Source of the DNA: Austropuccinia psidii
Taxonomy: Eukaryota > Basidiomycota > Pucciniomycetes > Pucciniales > Sphaerophragmiaceae
DNA: 64,000 nt
Direction of reading: 5' to 3'
Assembly (NCBI GenBank): GCA_023105745.1
Contig: JALGQZ010000001.1
Coordinates: forward strand, 48,793,662 to 48,857,661
A program made the translations under genes and the position numbers. Numbering within the stretch: position 1 is the first letter of the stretch; each line of letters opens with the position of its first letter. Positions 9,931 to 21,680 of this stretch are shown here, in pieces. The notes under the pieces were generated by a model. That model worked only from the letters and a program-made list of their open reading frames with translations, was not told the DNA's origin and searched no databases.

Positions 9931-11308
9931 AAGTGCACTCACAGTGGTAGACAGAGACCACATCTCCTTGATCCTGCAGGAATTCCATGACTGCCCCTAT
10001 ATGGGACACATGAGTGAGGACAGGACTAAGGAGAGGGTAGAAAGCACAGCTTGGTGGCCCAAGTGGGAACAAGAGTTGGGAGAATACATCAACACTTGTT
10101 AAAGATGCCAAAAGGCAAATAGGAAACATGGGAAGAAGTATGGGTTACTCCAACATATAGAAGAACCCAAACATCCATGGGAAACCATCAACATGAACTG
10201 GGTTACAGGACTTGTCCCAGGAGGCAAAGAAAACTACAATGCCTGCTTGATCATAGTTGATAGGTTCAGAAAGAGCATGAGGTGTCTACCATGCCACAAA
10301 GAGGAAACAGCCATGGATACTGCCCTTTTATTTTGGAATAACATCATATCTACCTGTGGAGTCCCTAAAATCATCATTAGTGACAGGGACCCAAAGTTCA
10401 CATCTGAACTTTCGACAAACTTGTATAAAATTCTTGGAGCCAAGCTTGAATTTTACACAGCTTACCATCCACAAACAGATGGATTAGCTGAAAGGATGAT
10501 CCAGGAAATGGAGGACATCCTTAGAACATTCTGTGCCTATGGAATGGAATATAAGGACCATGAAGGATACACCCAAGACTGGGTTACCCTTCTACCAGCT
10601 TTCCAACTGACTTATAATACAAGTCAGCACTCTACCACAGGAAAAGCACCTGCAGTTGTACAGAAAGGGTGGAATCCCCTGTTGCCTGTGGATCACTTAA
10701 AGAAGAATCTTCTAATCATCCACCCCACAGCCAAAGACTTCCATGATATGTGGAAGAGGGCTTGTGAAACAGCTGCCAAATGCATAGCTGAGGCAAAAGA
10801 ATATAATAAACAGAGGTGGGACAAGACACACATGGAACCTGACTTTAAGGAAGGGGACCAGGTGCTAGTATCTACACTGAACTTTAATAATCTTAGAGGA
10901 CCCAAGAAGATGAGGGACTCATTTTTAGGGCCTTTCACTATCATTAGGTTGATAGGAAAGAATGCAGTGGAAGTCAAACGTACAGAGGAATTTTACAGGA
11001 AGCACCCAGTCTTCCCAGTAAGTTTGGTCAAACCATACTTCCAAACAGAGGAGGATAAATTCCCCTCCAGGAAAAAGAACCCCACACCACCTGATATAGT
11101 GGAAGTGGAGGACTCCCCAGGACCTGTAGGCAAGATCATCAGGGCCAAGAAGATCAGACTTAATGGAAAGGATCAAAGACAATACTTAGTCAGATTCAAG
11201 CACCAAACAGCTGATAAAGACAAATGGTTGGCAGAGGATGCCATACCACATGGGAACCTTCATCTAAGGAGATTCAGGGCCTCTAGGAGGACTGAACAGT
11301 CTCATTAA
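9931..11308 (+). pseudogene. A1 integrase with chromodomain-like C-terminus
   Basis: The HHCC zinc-binding domain is near 9985-10110 ([14 protein letters not shown], then INTC-x-RC). A nonsense TAA at 10100-10102 splits its two cysteines, but the frame continues unchanged. In the catalytic core the usual MDWVTGL reads MNWVTGL (10193-10213), so the first Asp of the DDE triad is Asn. The second (IISDRDPKF, about 10373) and the Glu (DGLAERMIQ, about 10480) are present. The GPY/F module (LGPFTII, about 10925) and [12 protein letters not shown] (about 11002-11040) follow. The tail [20 protein letters not shown] (about 11180-11240) resembles a chromodomain. The frame ends at TAA 11306-11308, 15 bp before the PPT. 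Confidence 0.9.
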
Positions 11309-11323
11309 TGATGAGCCTTTTTT

Positions 11324-11335
11324 AGAGGGAGGGTA
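11324..11335 (+). other. Polypurine tract of A1
   Basis: AGAGGGAGGGTA directly abuts the TGTCAG start of the 3' LTR and follows the end of the pol frame. It is the expected plus-strand primer. Confidence 0.8.
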
Positions 11336-12773
11336 TGTCAGTCTGGCACTCAAAACCAGAGCACAAGCATGACAGCCAAAATACTATAAACCAATGGTAT
11401 AGCCAAGATACAACCAAAACATGGAGCTGAGCCAAATCAGCTCAAAAGGTATCAAAGGAAAGAGGAAACTCACCTCTTTCTGAAAACACAAGTCCCATCG
11501 CCATAGGACAAGAAAAAACAAAGTTATTCCTGCTCAAAGTTATTGCTGAGCATAAACCTTAATTTTCACCTCTCATCCAAAATCTAGAACGAGAGGCTTA
11601 ATCCCATCAAATGGGTACTCAAAATGAAGCTCTAAGCCAGGGGTATCCAATGATACAAGTCAAACTGAGCTAGCACCAATATTACTGGAGTTATGGTCAA
11701 TTTCAGGCCAAATAAGGGTGAACAAAACATTCACCTCTCATCTAACTTCTACAGTTTTAGTGTGAGATACTTGAAATGGGGACTTTTTGGAAATAGCACA
11801 ATCAGGGCTATCTTATGGTTTCATCAATTTCCCCATAGCTCAACTAGAACAAAAGTTATGGGACAAATAAGCTCAATACAGCTTTTTGCCTATACCACGC
11901 AAATGTACAAAAATCTTGTACATGGGATAACTTTACCATATTTAATGATACCCATATCAAATGAGGTTTCATTGTGTAGAGCCCATACAGGGCTACACAC
12001 TGAACCAATTTTAAGGTTGATATCTCAATAATTGACAAAGTTATGGCTGTTTTAAGGTCAGATTCCCACCTGCTGTCATATACAGCCTTACCATGGGATA
12101 ATATCCCATAACCATGAATATGAGGTGTCAAATAGACAAAGAAGCTTGTTTTTACTTCAATACCTCATATGTCAGTCAATATTGGGGTCCCATACAGGTT
12201 CTGTACAGCATTCTACGCGTCATACATGTCAGAATCAGGCTATGAGCTCCCCAGATGAAAATTTTCACCCAGTATTGGTGAAAACTGCCCAGATGTGGTT
12301 TCAAAACCACATCTGAGCCCAATACAGGTTATACAGGCTGTTTGCAAACCACAAGCCAGTACTAGAGAGTGAAAAATCTTCACTTGCTCTAAATGGAAAG
12401 GTCTAGCACCCTTTCCACCCCATTTCAGGATAAAAAGGAGGCTTTTCACAGCCAGAATTGTTTCCTCATCCTGCTCTTGAATAACCTACGTAGTAAACTG
12501 TCAAAAACAGTTTTACTCTTGGTTAATAATCAGGTATAATTATAAATCTTAATTATCGTAGTCTTTTATTATTGTAACCCAACAGATAAAGCTTCACCCA
12601 GGGCTTTCCACAGCACTCACCACCACTATATCATATATAGTAAAGCCCTTTTAATTTTAAATTCAATTATCTTAAACACTTATAAATCTTTTTAAGCTAT
12701 TTTTACCGTGTCACAAACATAGTTAAAGTTGTATTTAGCCTATTTACACCTTTATCATAGTTTCATCCTGACA
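11336..12773 (+). repeat. 3' LTR of A1, complete (1438 bp)
   Basis: The LTR begins TGTCAGTCTGG just after the PPT and ends CATCCTGACA. The TATA-like GATAAAAAGG is at 12429-12438. A 17-bp palindrome ATGGGATAATATCCCAT (12093-12109; 3864-3880 in the 5' LTR) is conserved in both LTRs. Immediately downstream a partial LTR of the same family lies in the opposite orientation. Confidence 0.92.
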
Positions 12774-13563
12774 ACACCTCATAATCATGGTTGTGGGATA
12801 TTATCCCACAGTAAGGCTGTATTGGCCAAACTGTGGTATTTTGAATAAAAACTGCTATACCTTTGTCAGTTTTTGAGATATAAACCTCAAAAATGGTTCC
12901 ATGTGTAGCCCTGTATGTGTTCTACACAATGGTACCTCATTTGCTATGTTTAGCATTCAATATCGCAAAGTTATCCCATGTACAAATCTTTGTACATATG
13001 CTGGTTTTAGGAAAAAAGTGGTATTGGGCTTGTTTGCCTTTTAACCTTTGTTCTAGATGAGATATGGGGAAATAAATGGCACCATCAGAGAGTTCCAATC
13101 GTGCTGTTTCCAAAAAGACCCCACTTTGAGTATCTCACACTAAAACTGTAGAAGTTAGATGGGAGGTGAAGATTTTATTCACCCTTATTTGGACTGAATT
13201 TGACCATAACGTCTGTAATACTGGTGCTAGCTCAGTTTGGCTGGTGCCATTGGATATCCCTGGCTCAGAGCTTCATTTTAAATACCCATTTGATGAGGTT
13301 AAGCCTCTTACTCTGTATTCCAGATGAGAGGTGAAAATTAAGGTTCATGTCCACCAACAACTTTGAGCAGGAATAACGTTGTTATTCTTTGTCCTATGAT
13401 GATGGGACTTCTATATTTGAAAAGAGGTGAATTTACTCTTTCCTTTGATACCTTTTGAGATGATTTAGCTCAGCTCCATGTTTTGGTGTTATCTTGGCTA
13501 TACCATTGATTTATGGTATTTGCCTGTCATGCTTGTGCTCTGGGTTTGAGTCACAGGCTGACA
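12774..13563 (-). repeat. Inverted partial family A LTR
   Basis: Read on the minus strand, 13563 begins TGTCAGCCTGTGACTC and follows the A LTR for its first roughly 790 bp, stopping where the 3' LTR of A1 ends. The missing 3' portion is not found next to the clipped 5' LTR, so A1 may have landed in this LTR with later loss of the other side. With 11336-12126 it makes a large inverted repeat. Confidence 0.85.
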
Positions 13564-15253
13564 ATTTTAATAGAGGATTATATTTTGCATGAATCATTCT
13601 AAAGATGTTTCTTTAAGAGAACCATTACTAGAGAGTAACTTCAAAAATTAAGTCAAAACACTCACTAGTACTCCAATAATCCTTTCAAATAACTGGAAGA
13701 GTGATTTGCCAGATTAAAATGTGGATTTAGACAATAAAAATGGTGTGATAACAGTAATACAACAAGATGATAGTTAAATACTACTTGAAATCATATATTC
13801 CTATGATCTCACTACTTCCTGATTGATTCTCAAATATTCAAAACACTTAAGAAAAGAATTAACTAATACTTACTTGTTGGTACTAAAACCACAAGTGGAT
13901 AATAAGATCATTTGGAAAAAAACAGAAAGAGGAGGCCTCTTTTAAGTAAACGACAGCTCACTGATTCCTTAAATGGAGAAAAATGAAGCACAACTTGGTT
14001 AGAAACCTATTTTTTTCTGTGGATTATTGATTTCATTATCTGTTGTCACACAAGATCATCATAATTACTCATCTGAGTCATTTTATGTGACTACCAACCC
14101 ATTTATGGTTAAGATATAATGGTATAAAAACTGTAAATCTTCTTTTATTCCAAAAGAAACACTAATTTGTCAAATTTACCAATGTTATTGGAAATTATAT
14201 TTCAGGTTGTATTTTATGTGAATTTTTGAAGATTCAGTGTTTCAGGTGCAAAATTTTGAAAAAGAGACTGTAAGTAATACCTATAATTTTAATTACAAAG
14301 TCATGATTATTTTTGGTTTTTTTCTGGATAGTTGCTTTCTCCATGGGTCCTGAAAGGTTGAGAAATATTAATTAATAATTGTATTTTAAATAAAGTTTTG
14401 AACTTTTTAACTTATTTCTATGTAGAACTGCAAATATCACAGTACTGGCTTGTTTCCAGGAGGTAAATGAATTGATACTACTCCAAAAATGGTTCTAATT
14501 ACTCTTTCAATGCTTAAGCATGAAAAATCATTAGAATTTATATGGTTACAGCAGTCAGAGTAGCTCATTACTTCCTTGTCAGGTCAAAACAAAACCTCAT
14601 TTGTGCTTTTCTTATGATTTGATGGGACATTGATTTGGTCACCAAGTTCCAAAGGATTTTTGATATAAAGATTGGGAAATTATCAGCCATGGATTCAAAC
14701 TTTGGGGATATCCACACCTTAGAGGAGTGAGAAGCTGGGTCTGCTGGATCTCTTTGATTTGTTTTGTCTGCCTTTGCTATTTAATGTCAAAAATAATCAT
14801 TAAGGAATCAAGACTTATATCTACTATGGTTGTAACAAAGCCTTATGTAAGAATACTGTATTTGGAGGGGCCACAAACTTGCATAACATTAATCGTAGTG
14901 TATAAATAACATGGCATTTCTCACATTGCCATTTTTTTGGTGGAAAATTGAGAACAACAAACATGTTCACCATTCTTTTATGTGGTATTGAAGTATTTTC
15001 CATATTACCACCTCATATGGTTAATTTAAGCTTATTCACTCTAAGGAGCTACCCTCAGTAAATTTGGTGTATAATCAGAAAATGGCCCTCAATTCATTCA
15101 TTCAAGTACTCATGCAATAGTTATTCATTTTTTTGCATAAAAAATGGTAAATTTTGGATAAATGCATGATTTATGCATTATGCATATTTGAGAATTTAGT
15201 TTAATATCAATTGTGGTACATTTTGGAATGTAAAATATACTGGAAGGCTCACA
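13564..15253 (-). repeat. Truncated family D LTR
   Basis: From about 13610 to 15253 this matches the D LTRs at 35444-39253 and 46086-48775, ending GGCTCACA (the complement of the TGTGAGCC tip). About 260 bp of the other end are missing at its contact with the inverted A LTR. A 60-codon open frame at 14727-14909 is not conserved as protein. No genes are seen. Confidence 0.75.
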
Positions 15254-15276
15254 CCATTCATCAGATATGGTTTAAG

Positions 15277-15360
15277 TGTCACAACTTCTACTAAGAGAAG
15301 GCGGTATTCAAACTTAACTCCACTTATATTCACAACATCAGCAAGTACTTCCTGATTATA
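15277..15360 (+). repeat. Left piece of an old C-like LTR
   Basis: TGTCACAACTTCTACTAAG and the following 65 bp align with the first 85 bp of family C LTRs (TGTAACAACCACTC...). The sequence stops at the TTATA target of element D and resumes at 39259. This is the oldest recognisable layer of the nest. The flanks ttaag (15272-15276) and ttggg (39819-39823) may be a decayed TSD. Confidence 0.6.
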
Positions 15361-17187
15361 TTTAAAATGTGTCTGTGAAATGGTTGATAATATTACTATT
15401 AATCAGCAATACTATGACTGTTCTTATGAAATATAATATTAAAAATTATTATAACCACAATTAAATAATTAATTAATTATTAATTTTACATGTTATACAC
15501 TACTAGTGATTATAACAGTAAGCAGTAATTGTCTACAAAAAGAATTTCTTTATAAAACCTTCTTTTTTTAAAATAATAAAACTATTTTAATATATAATTA
15601 TCTTTTCCAAGAGTGATTATAAAGATAACTCTTGAAGAAAACTATCACTAGAGAAAAACTTTAAGAATTATGATAAATTACTCAAAATTGATTTATAACA
15701 AGAATAAAACAATATATAGTTGATTTATATGACTTCAAGTCTTTCTGATTGATTTCTGAAAGAATAAAACATTTAAGGAATAGTTTTAACTAATACTTAC
15801 TGGTTGGTACTAAAGGTATATTTGAATAATGTGATAACTTGGAAAAAACAGCAAGAGAAGGCCTCTTTTAAGTCTAAGACAGCTCACAGAGGCGTGCCAT
15901 GGAGCAACTAAAAAGCCAGTGTGTGAGAAAACAATAAAAGTTTTTGTATTATTGATTGCATCATCTGTTGTCACCTAACATTATCATAATTACTTAATTG
16001 AGGTTTTACGGGACTACCAACCCATTTATAGTTAAGAAGAAAAGGAGTAACAACTGTAAATCCTTTGATATTCCAAAATAATCATTGATTTCTCAAAGTT
16101 ATCAATGTTATTGGAAATTTCATCACAGAATGTAATTTCTGTAAATTTTTAAAGATTCTGTGTTTCACATGGAATCTTCAAAAATGGACTGTAAGTAAAA
16201 CTTTTACTTTTCCAACAAAAGTATAACTATTTTTGGTTTTTAAATGAAGTCACCAATTCTCAATCAGGCCTGAAAGTTTCAAAAGAATTCATTAAGAATT
16301 GTATTTTTAAAGAATTTTTGAAGTTTTTACCTCATTTCTATGGAAAATTGCAAATACCAGTATATGGCTGGTTGCTATGAGGTCAATAAATGGATACTAC
16401 TCCAAAAAGGGTTTTACTTACTCTTTTGGGGCTTATCCATGGAAATTCATCAAGAATTGACCTGGTTACAGGAGTCTAAGTTGCTCTTTACCTCCTTGGC
16501 ACGTCAAAATAGCAGGTTAATTGCTATTTTCTTATGATTTACTGAAGTTGTAACATGGTAACCAAGTTCCCAAAAGGTTTTAGTTTACTAATTGAGCCAA
16601 GATCAACCATGTATCCAAGCTTTGGAGCTGTCCACACCTCAGAGGCCTAAGAAGCTGGGTACCCTGGCTCTATTTGATGTCTTTTGTCCCCCTTGACTAT
16701 TTTTCATGTCAAAATAAAAATTCAAGGTTCAAGATATCCACTATGGGTTTCCAAAAAGTTAATCTAAGAATAATATACTATTAAGTGCCACAAAAATTCA
16801 TAACACTATTCTTAGTGTATATGTAACATGGGATTTCTCACATTCCCATTATTTTGGCGTGAAATTGAGAAAGACAAGATTTTTCACAGATGTTTTATGT
16901 GTTATTGATGATTTGATATTGAATTGTTTTCCATATTACCACCTCAAAGAGTTCATTTGAGCTTATTCACTCTATGGAGATACCCTAGGTCAAATTTTGT
17001 GTAGAATCCAAATCTGGCTATAAATTCATGGATTTACCTACTTGATACAAAGCTATTCATCTTTTCTGAAATCAAAAATGATGTGTTTTGAATATATGCA
17101 TGACTTATGGGTTATGCATAGTTCAAAATTTATTTTTGAGATAATTGTGGCCGATTTGGGTATGTAAAATATACCTCAAGGCTCACA
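15361..17187 (-). repeat. 3' LTR of element D
   Basis: On the minus strand it starts TGTGAGCC at 17187. The far tip at 15361 has decayed (TTTAAAATGTGTC in place of TGTAAGATGTGCC). It carries no retroviral genes. Open frames such as 16340-16537 are not shared with other D LTRs. Confidence 0.88.
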
Positions 17188-17196
17188 TTCCCTCTG
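17188..17196 (-). other. Polypurine tract of element D
   Basis: On the minus strand CAGAGGGAA directly precedes the TGTGAGCC start of the 3' LTR. Confidence 0.7.
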
Positions 17197-17339
17197 ACCA
17201 AAAAATGAAATTGTACTACAATTTGATAAATGGTATAAAGAATAAAAAGGCCACAAGGTGGGTTAATGTCCGCTGTCCAACCTCTTCACATTACTCAGAT
17301 CAAGTAATTTAAAGGACATCTCTAAACATATTCAAGCTT

Positions 17340-18522
17340 GTGGCCTTCTTTCATGTCTACATCTTCTTAAGAGCTTATTTGAGTCAGGTATTTCTGATTC
17401 TGCCAGCCATTAATCTTCATGTGCTGGATTCCTATATCTGATAGGATATTCTCTTTCATTTTTACCCCTAAGTCTCCTTTCTTTCATGACTTTCTTTATC
17501 TTTCTGTACAGTTAAAGGAGTTGGGTTCCTTAAAGGAAACAATTATTTTTCAGTGAGTTGATAAGGTTTTATCAAGCTGACAGGAAAGGTGGGGTGTTTA
17601 TTTCCCAACTAACCACTCAATTAGACTTCAACTGCATTGGTTCCATGTAAGGCAACAATAAAAAAAGGTGCTACATAAGAATCTTCAAGTTTATTTGGGC
17701 CTTTGATATTATTAAAATTGAAGGTTGAAACTAGAACTAAGTCCCCTACTTTGAAGTCTGGTACTTTGTGACTCTTGTCCCACTTTTGCTTTGCATAGCC
17801 AAAAGCACCATTCATGCTCTGCTTTGCATGATGTTTCACTTTATCAAACATTATCTTTAATCTGGAAGCTGTAGGATGAATGTGAATCGAGTCTTTCCTC
17901 AGTGTATGTTCTGGGAGTCTTGGATTCCATCCTTTTTCTAGCATAGCAGGTGTTTGACCTGTGGAAGGATGGACTGATGTCTTATATGTCAATTCTAATG
18001 CAGGTATCAGAGTCCACCAGTCATGGTTAAAGCCATCTGATTGTTTGAATTATAACCCAGAAGCACAGACTGCCCTGATCATGTCCTCTAGATTTTGGAT
18101 AATTCTTTCTGCCAATCCATCTGTTTGAGGGTCATATGTTGTTGAGAATGATAACTTGGTCCCAAAAAATCTGCAAAGATTGGTGACATGGTAAGAATAT
18201 GGGAGTTTTGCTATATCTGTCTAAAATGACTAAACAAGCATTATAACGTTTGTCACCACTTGGAGGAAACTTCAATGGTCTCTTTTCTCCAAGATGGCCA
18301 CCATGCACAGTTCTTTACTTTTTCAAGTGTTCTGTCTTCTGATAGGTTTCCAGAAGAGATTCTATCATGGCATTCATGAAGAATGATATTGATAAGCAGT
18401 CTGCTACATAATTTTATTACACAAGAATGTTTGGTTCTGTGGTAAATTATTCCATCAAACAAGTAAAATCTTCCTTCAGAATAGGAATGTTTCCAAACTT
18501 CATCCAGTGCATTGACTAACAA
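17340..18522 (-). pseudogene. Element D integrase and chromodomain-like tail, degenerate
   Basis: Minus-strand pieces in order. The zinc-binding region (18522-18253) has ECHD but reads SGNLSEDR where a His is expected. A junction near 18250 drops the two cysteines and the first catalytic Asp region. The core fragment NACLVILDRYSKTPIFL (about 18240-18190) is then followed by a second loss of about 100 residues, including the second Asp. [12 protein letters not shown] (about 18110-18145) keeps the Glu. Then come LTYKTSVHPSTGQTPA and the GPY/F-like KLEDSYVAPFFIVALHG (about 17640-17690), HPTFPVSLIKPY (about 17550-17585), and a chromodomain-like end with several stops down to about 17340. It cannot encode a working enzyme. 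Confidence 0.85.
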
Positions 18523-18537
18523 AGTATCTTTTTAGTC

Positions 18538-19284
18538 TTAATCCAGGAAGGAAGTTAAGATATGGCAGTTCTTGTATTGCTTATGAGATTCTCTGACTTC
18601 TTCAAAGAATTCAGTCCAAATATCAGCTATGTTAATTCCTTCAATTGCAGTCTGTGGGTTTGCTTTCAATGGTACATAAGCTGGGTTATCAGGAGTATTG
18701 GATAATTCCCACCTGCTAAGTCCATGAGCATTCTTGTGAATGTTTCCTGCTGTATGAACTATAGTCATGTTTCCTCTATATTCTTGAATGGCTATTTTCC
18801 ATCTCAACATATGTCTGCTGGGAGTTTTCATGTTAAGAAGTTATTTCACAGCATTACAGTCAGTTATCACTTCAAAAACACTTCCATCAAGGTAATGGTG
18901 CAATTTCTCAAGTGCCCTTACCAAAAATGAACACTCCATCTGGCTTGCACCATATCTGGCTTCTGTTGGTTTGATTTGTCTTCACATGTAACAAACTGGT
19001 ATCTCTGTAGGTTTTTCATCAATAATTTGGCCTTGATGTAGGGCTTCCCCTAATCCATCTCCACATGCATCAATGTACAAACTAAAAGGTATATGCCAGT
19101 CAGGCATGAGGAGTAAAGGTGCTTCTGTAAGAGCTTTCCTTATCTTCTTATAAGCTTCAAATCTCTCCTGTGCCATCTCAAATACTGTCTGTTGATCACA
19201 GATTCTATAGAGTGACTTGGCAAGAATTGGAAAGTCATTCAAGTGTTGCCTATAATAACTGGCAAATCCCAGAAAAGTCATCAC
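18538..19284 (-). pseudogene. Element D RT thumb and RNase H, degenerate
   Basis: [18 protein letters not shown] (about 19230-19284) is the RT thumb. LYIDACGDGLGEALHQ (about 19040-19085) is the RNase H start with the first Asp. A stop at 18982-18984 breaks the frame. Beyond it the conserved block [20 protein letters not shown] (about 18745-18810) is intact, but the final catalytic motif NADGLSR reads NAHGLSR (about 18710-18730), so the last Asp is lost. Acidic linker sequence runs to 18538. Confidence 0.85.
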
Positions 19285-19301
19285 TTCTTTCTTATTCTGA
19301 A

Positions 19302-20221
19302 TTATTTTTGAAGTGACACTGCTGCAACTTTATTCTTGTCAATAAGCAAGGTTAAACCAGAAAACATATGTCCTGATGCTTTGAGTTCTTCAAAACCAAA
19401 ATTGCATTTCCTGACTGAAATTTTCATATTCACCTCTGCAACTTTGTGCAGCACTCTTGTAAGTCTTTCAAGGTGCAAATACCATGAATCATAACATATG
19501 ATGATACCATCAATATAAATTATAATCCATCCTTCATATAATTCTGTGGGGAAGATGGCATCCATCATTTTTTGATAATGAGATGGTACATTCTTAATAC
19601 CAAATGGCATCCTAAGATACTCATAAATACCACAGTGAGTGATAAGTCTAAGTAATTTCTTGGATTTAGGTGTCAACACATTTTGGTGAAAGCCTTTCAA
19701 TGCATCCATTGATGTTATATATTTGGCTTTAGACAATTGGGTCAAGGTTCTTGAATTTGAGGAATTGGATACCTATCTGGAATGGTGTAGGTATTCAATT
19801 CTCTAAAATCTCCAACCGTCCTTGATTTATCCTTATTCCAAGCAATAATAACAGGTGTTATCACTTAAACTTCTTCATTATGGCCTACTTTCCTTAGTAA
19901 ACCAAGTTTGATTAACTCTTGGATATGTTTTTCCAAGGCTTCTCTAGCTCTGGGACTGGCTGGGTGAGCTGGTGTTTTAAGTACTGGAGGGTATGCTCTG
20001 TCAATATTAAGAGTAATATCAACTTCATGCCCTTTTATAGTACCTAATGGTTCATTATCGGAGGCAAATGCATTATTATATGTATATAACACATCAATAA
20101 GTTCATGTCTCATCTTTGATGACAATTCTGGATTAATTTGGGCTTCAAAAAGGTGATTAGACACAAATTCTTCCTTATAGGTATCTTTAACAGAAGATAT
20201 CAGAAATATGCGCTTTGAAAT
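19302..20221 (-). pseudogene. Element D reverse transcriptase, degenerate
   Basis: The minus frame from the C junction (20221) reads a protease-RT linker, then AYPPVLKTPAHPASPRAREA (about 19935-20000), a frameshift/stop zone (19745-19870), SMDALKGFHQNVLTP (about 19665-19715), MPFGIKNVPSHYQKMMD (about 19555-19610) and the YxDD box at 19506-19517, which reads YIDG. The second catalytic Asp is therefore lost. An apparent Met start at 20360-20362 lies in the C LTR and is an artefact of the insertion. The upstream half of this polyprotein is at 32288-34859. Confidence 0.87.
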
Positions 20222-20987
20222 TGTAACAACCACTCGCCAGGGGTAAGGGTATTCATTAATACACCAACTCAAACACATTGAATCAGCAGATCCACTATTT
20301 GCATCAGCATTCAGTTTCAGAAATCTTCCTTGCTGAAACATGCATACAGCTTGGTACTTCATAACAGCCTGTCAACATCTGTACAGGTTGTTTTCACCCA
20401 ATACAGTTTGGATACACCATTATGAAACTGGATGATCACTCAGCTCCACCACACCTCTTGTACAGGTTCTGTACAACTGTACAGTACCTGTATTGGCCAT
20501 ACACAATTCAATCATTCAATCCTTTCAAGAAAATTCTCTCTCTGGATCAGGGCTGGTGTTTCTCACATATACCAGCCCCTCTTTCTCCCCCCTGGGGACT
20601 TTTCTCCAGTTAATTAATTTGGTTTATTTATTATTTCATAATTATTCTTATCCTTATTTTGGGTATTATAATTATTTAATCTTAATTTAGTCTTTGCATT
20701 TTCTTTCTTTGCCTTTACAGTATGAGTTGGGTGGCCATATCCTTATTAACCCTTCTCTTTCCATTCTGACAGGTTGAAACAGTGGACTTGGACTTGTTTG
20801 TGGTTGGCTGCTTTATTTGTTACTCATATTCTTTTTTTGCTGCTTTTATTATATTTCTTTTATTAGTAGTTCATCATCTCTTAACACTCTTAAGTTTATT
20901 CTTTCTTACCAAATCCTGAGCCCTCCATAAGTGAGTCCCAGTTTACTGAGTACCAGGCCCTCCTCACTTGGAAGAGCCCCTGCGACA
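20222..20987 (+). repeat. 5' LTR of element C (766 bp)
   Basis: Starts TGTAACAACCACTC and ends GCCCCTGCGACA. The same ends bound the 3' LTR and the solo copy at 47656-48417. No PBS-like TGG is visible in the first bases after it (TCAAGTTAACTAAC). Confidence 0.92.
20459..20492 (+). promoter_or_regulatory. TGTACAG dyad cluster in C LTR
   Basis: A 34-bp imperfect palindrome contains three TGTACA cores flanked by CAGGTTC/AGTACCTG. It is retained in the 3' LTR (29857-29890) and in the solo LTR (48148-48181). Its position 240 bp into the LTR is consistent with an enhancer or transcription-factor site. Confidence 0.45.
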
Positions 20988-21680
20988 TCAAGTTAACTAA
21001 CTCATATTTGATTCTTTCTTTTCATTCATTTGCATTCATTCCTCTCATTCATCAATTATGACTCTTTAATGATCTTATGATTTTTCTCTCATCAATTTTC
21101 ATCTCATTCATTTCTTTAATATGAAAATTGACTCTTTTTATTTTTCTTAATCATTGCTGGCCATCTCATTTCACTTCATTTTATTTCAATCAAACTCTCT
21201 TTGTTTGTTTATTCAGGTCATATCAGGAGTTATTGATTGGTTATTGATTGGTTGATTGATTGGGATTCATTTGGGTTATTGATTCAGAGATTCAGGACTT
21301 TATTTGGATTGATTTGATTGAATTTTGAATTCCCCAAGATAACTGATTTATCCGCAAGAATTGATTATTGATTATTGATTTATTTTGCTTCCTGAAGATA
21401 TCGATTGACTGAATTGATTCCCCAAGACCTTGAATTGACCTTGAAGACATTTATTGATTGATTTACTGATTGTTTATTGAACTCTTCAAGATTAGTGATA
21501 TTGAATTTGAATTAATTGTTGATTATTGGTTGAATTGATTTGATTATTGATTGAATTGGACTTCACCTCAAGATTTGAATTGATTCCTCAAGACTAATCA
21601 AGACCTTTATTGTGCTTGATTTGGCCAAGCTTTGATTTATGTTTTTCAATACCATAAATTTATTATTCTAATTCTTCATA
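20988..21680 (+). repeat. Element C leader built of TTGATT-like units
   Basis: There is no open frame here. From about 21220 to 21600 the sequence is dominated by short units TTGATT, TTATTGATTG and TTGAATTGA in irregular tandem, a simple-repeat expansion between LTR and gag. Confidence 0.75.

Larger units (their letters stand above)
3266..12773 (+). mobile_element. Family A Ty3/Gypsy retrotransposon A1, nearly full length
   Basis: The order is 5' LTR (clipped, 3266-4544), PBS (4548), leader, gag, zinc knuckle, protease, RT, RNase H, integrase with chromodomain-like tail (to 11308), PPT (11324-11335) and 3' LTR (11336-12773). Protease, RT, RNase H, integrase is the Ty3/Gypsy (Metaviridae) order. 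By eye the two LTRs differ at roughly 5 percent over their first 330 aligned bases, so insertion is not very recent. The clipped 5' LTR means no TSD can be read. It is probably non-autonomous, because RT and integrase catalytic residues are substituted. Confidence 0.93.

Noticed and set aside
20222..20362. Apparent N-terminus and Met start of the minus-strand RT frame
   Set aside because: This part lies in the C LTR; the true upstream coding sequence is at 32288-34859.
21220..21600. Possible CRISPR-like or satellite array
   Set aside because: Units are very short and irregular with no spacers; it is a simple-sequence leader in a eukaryotic retroelement.
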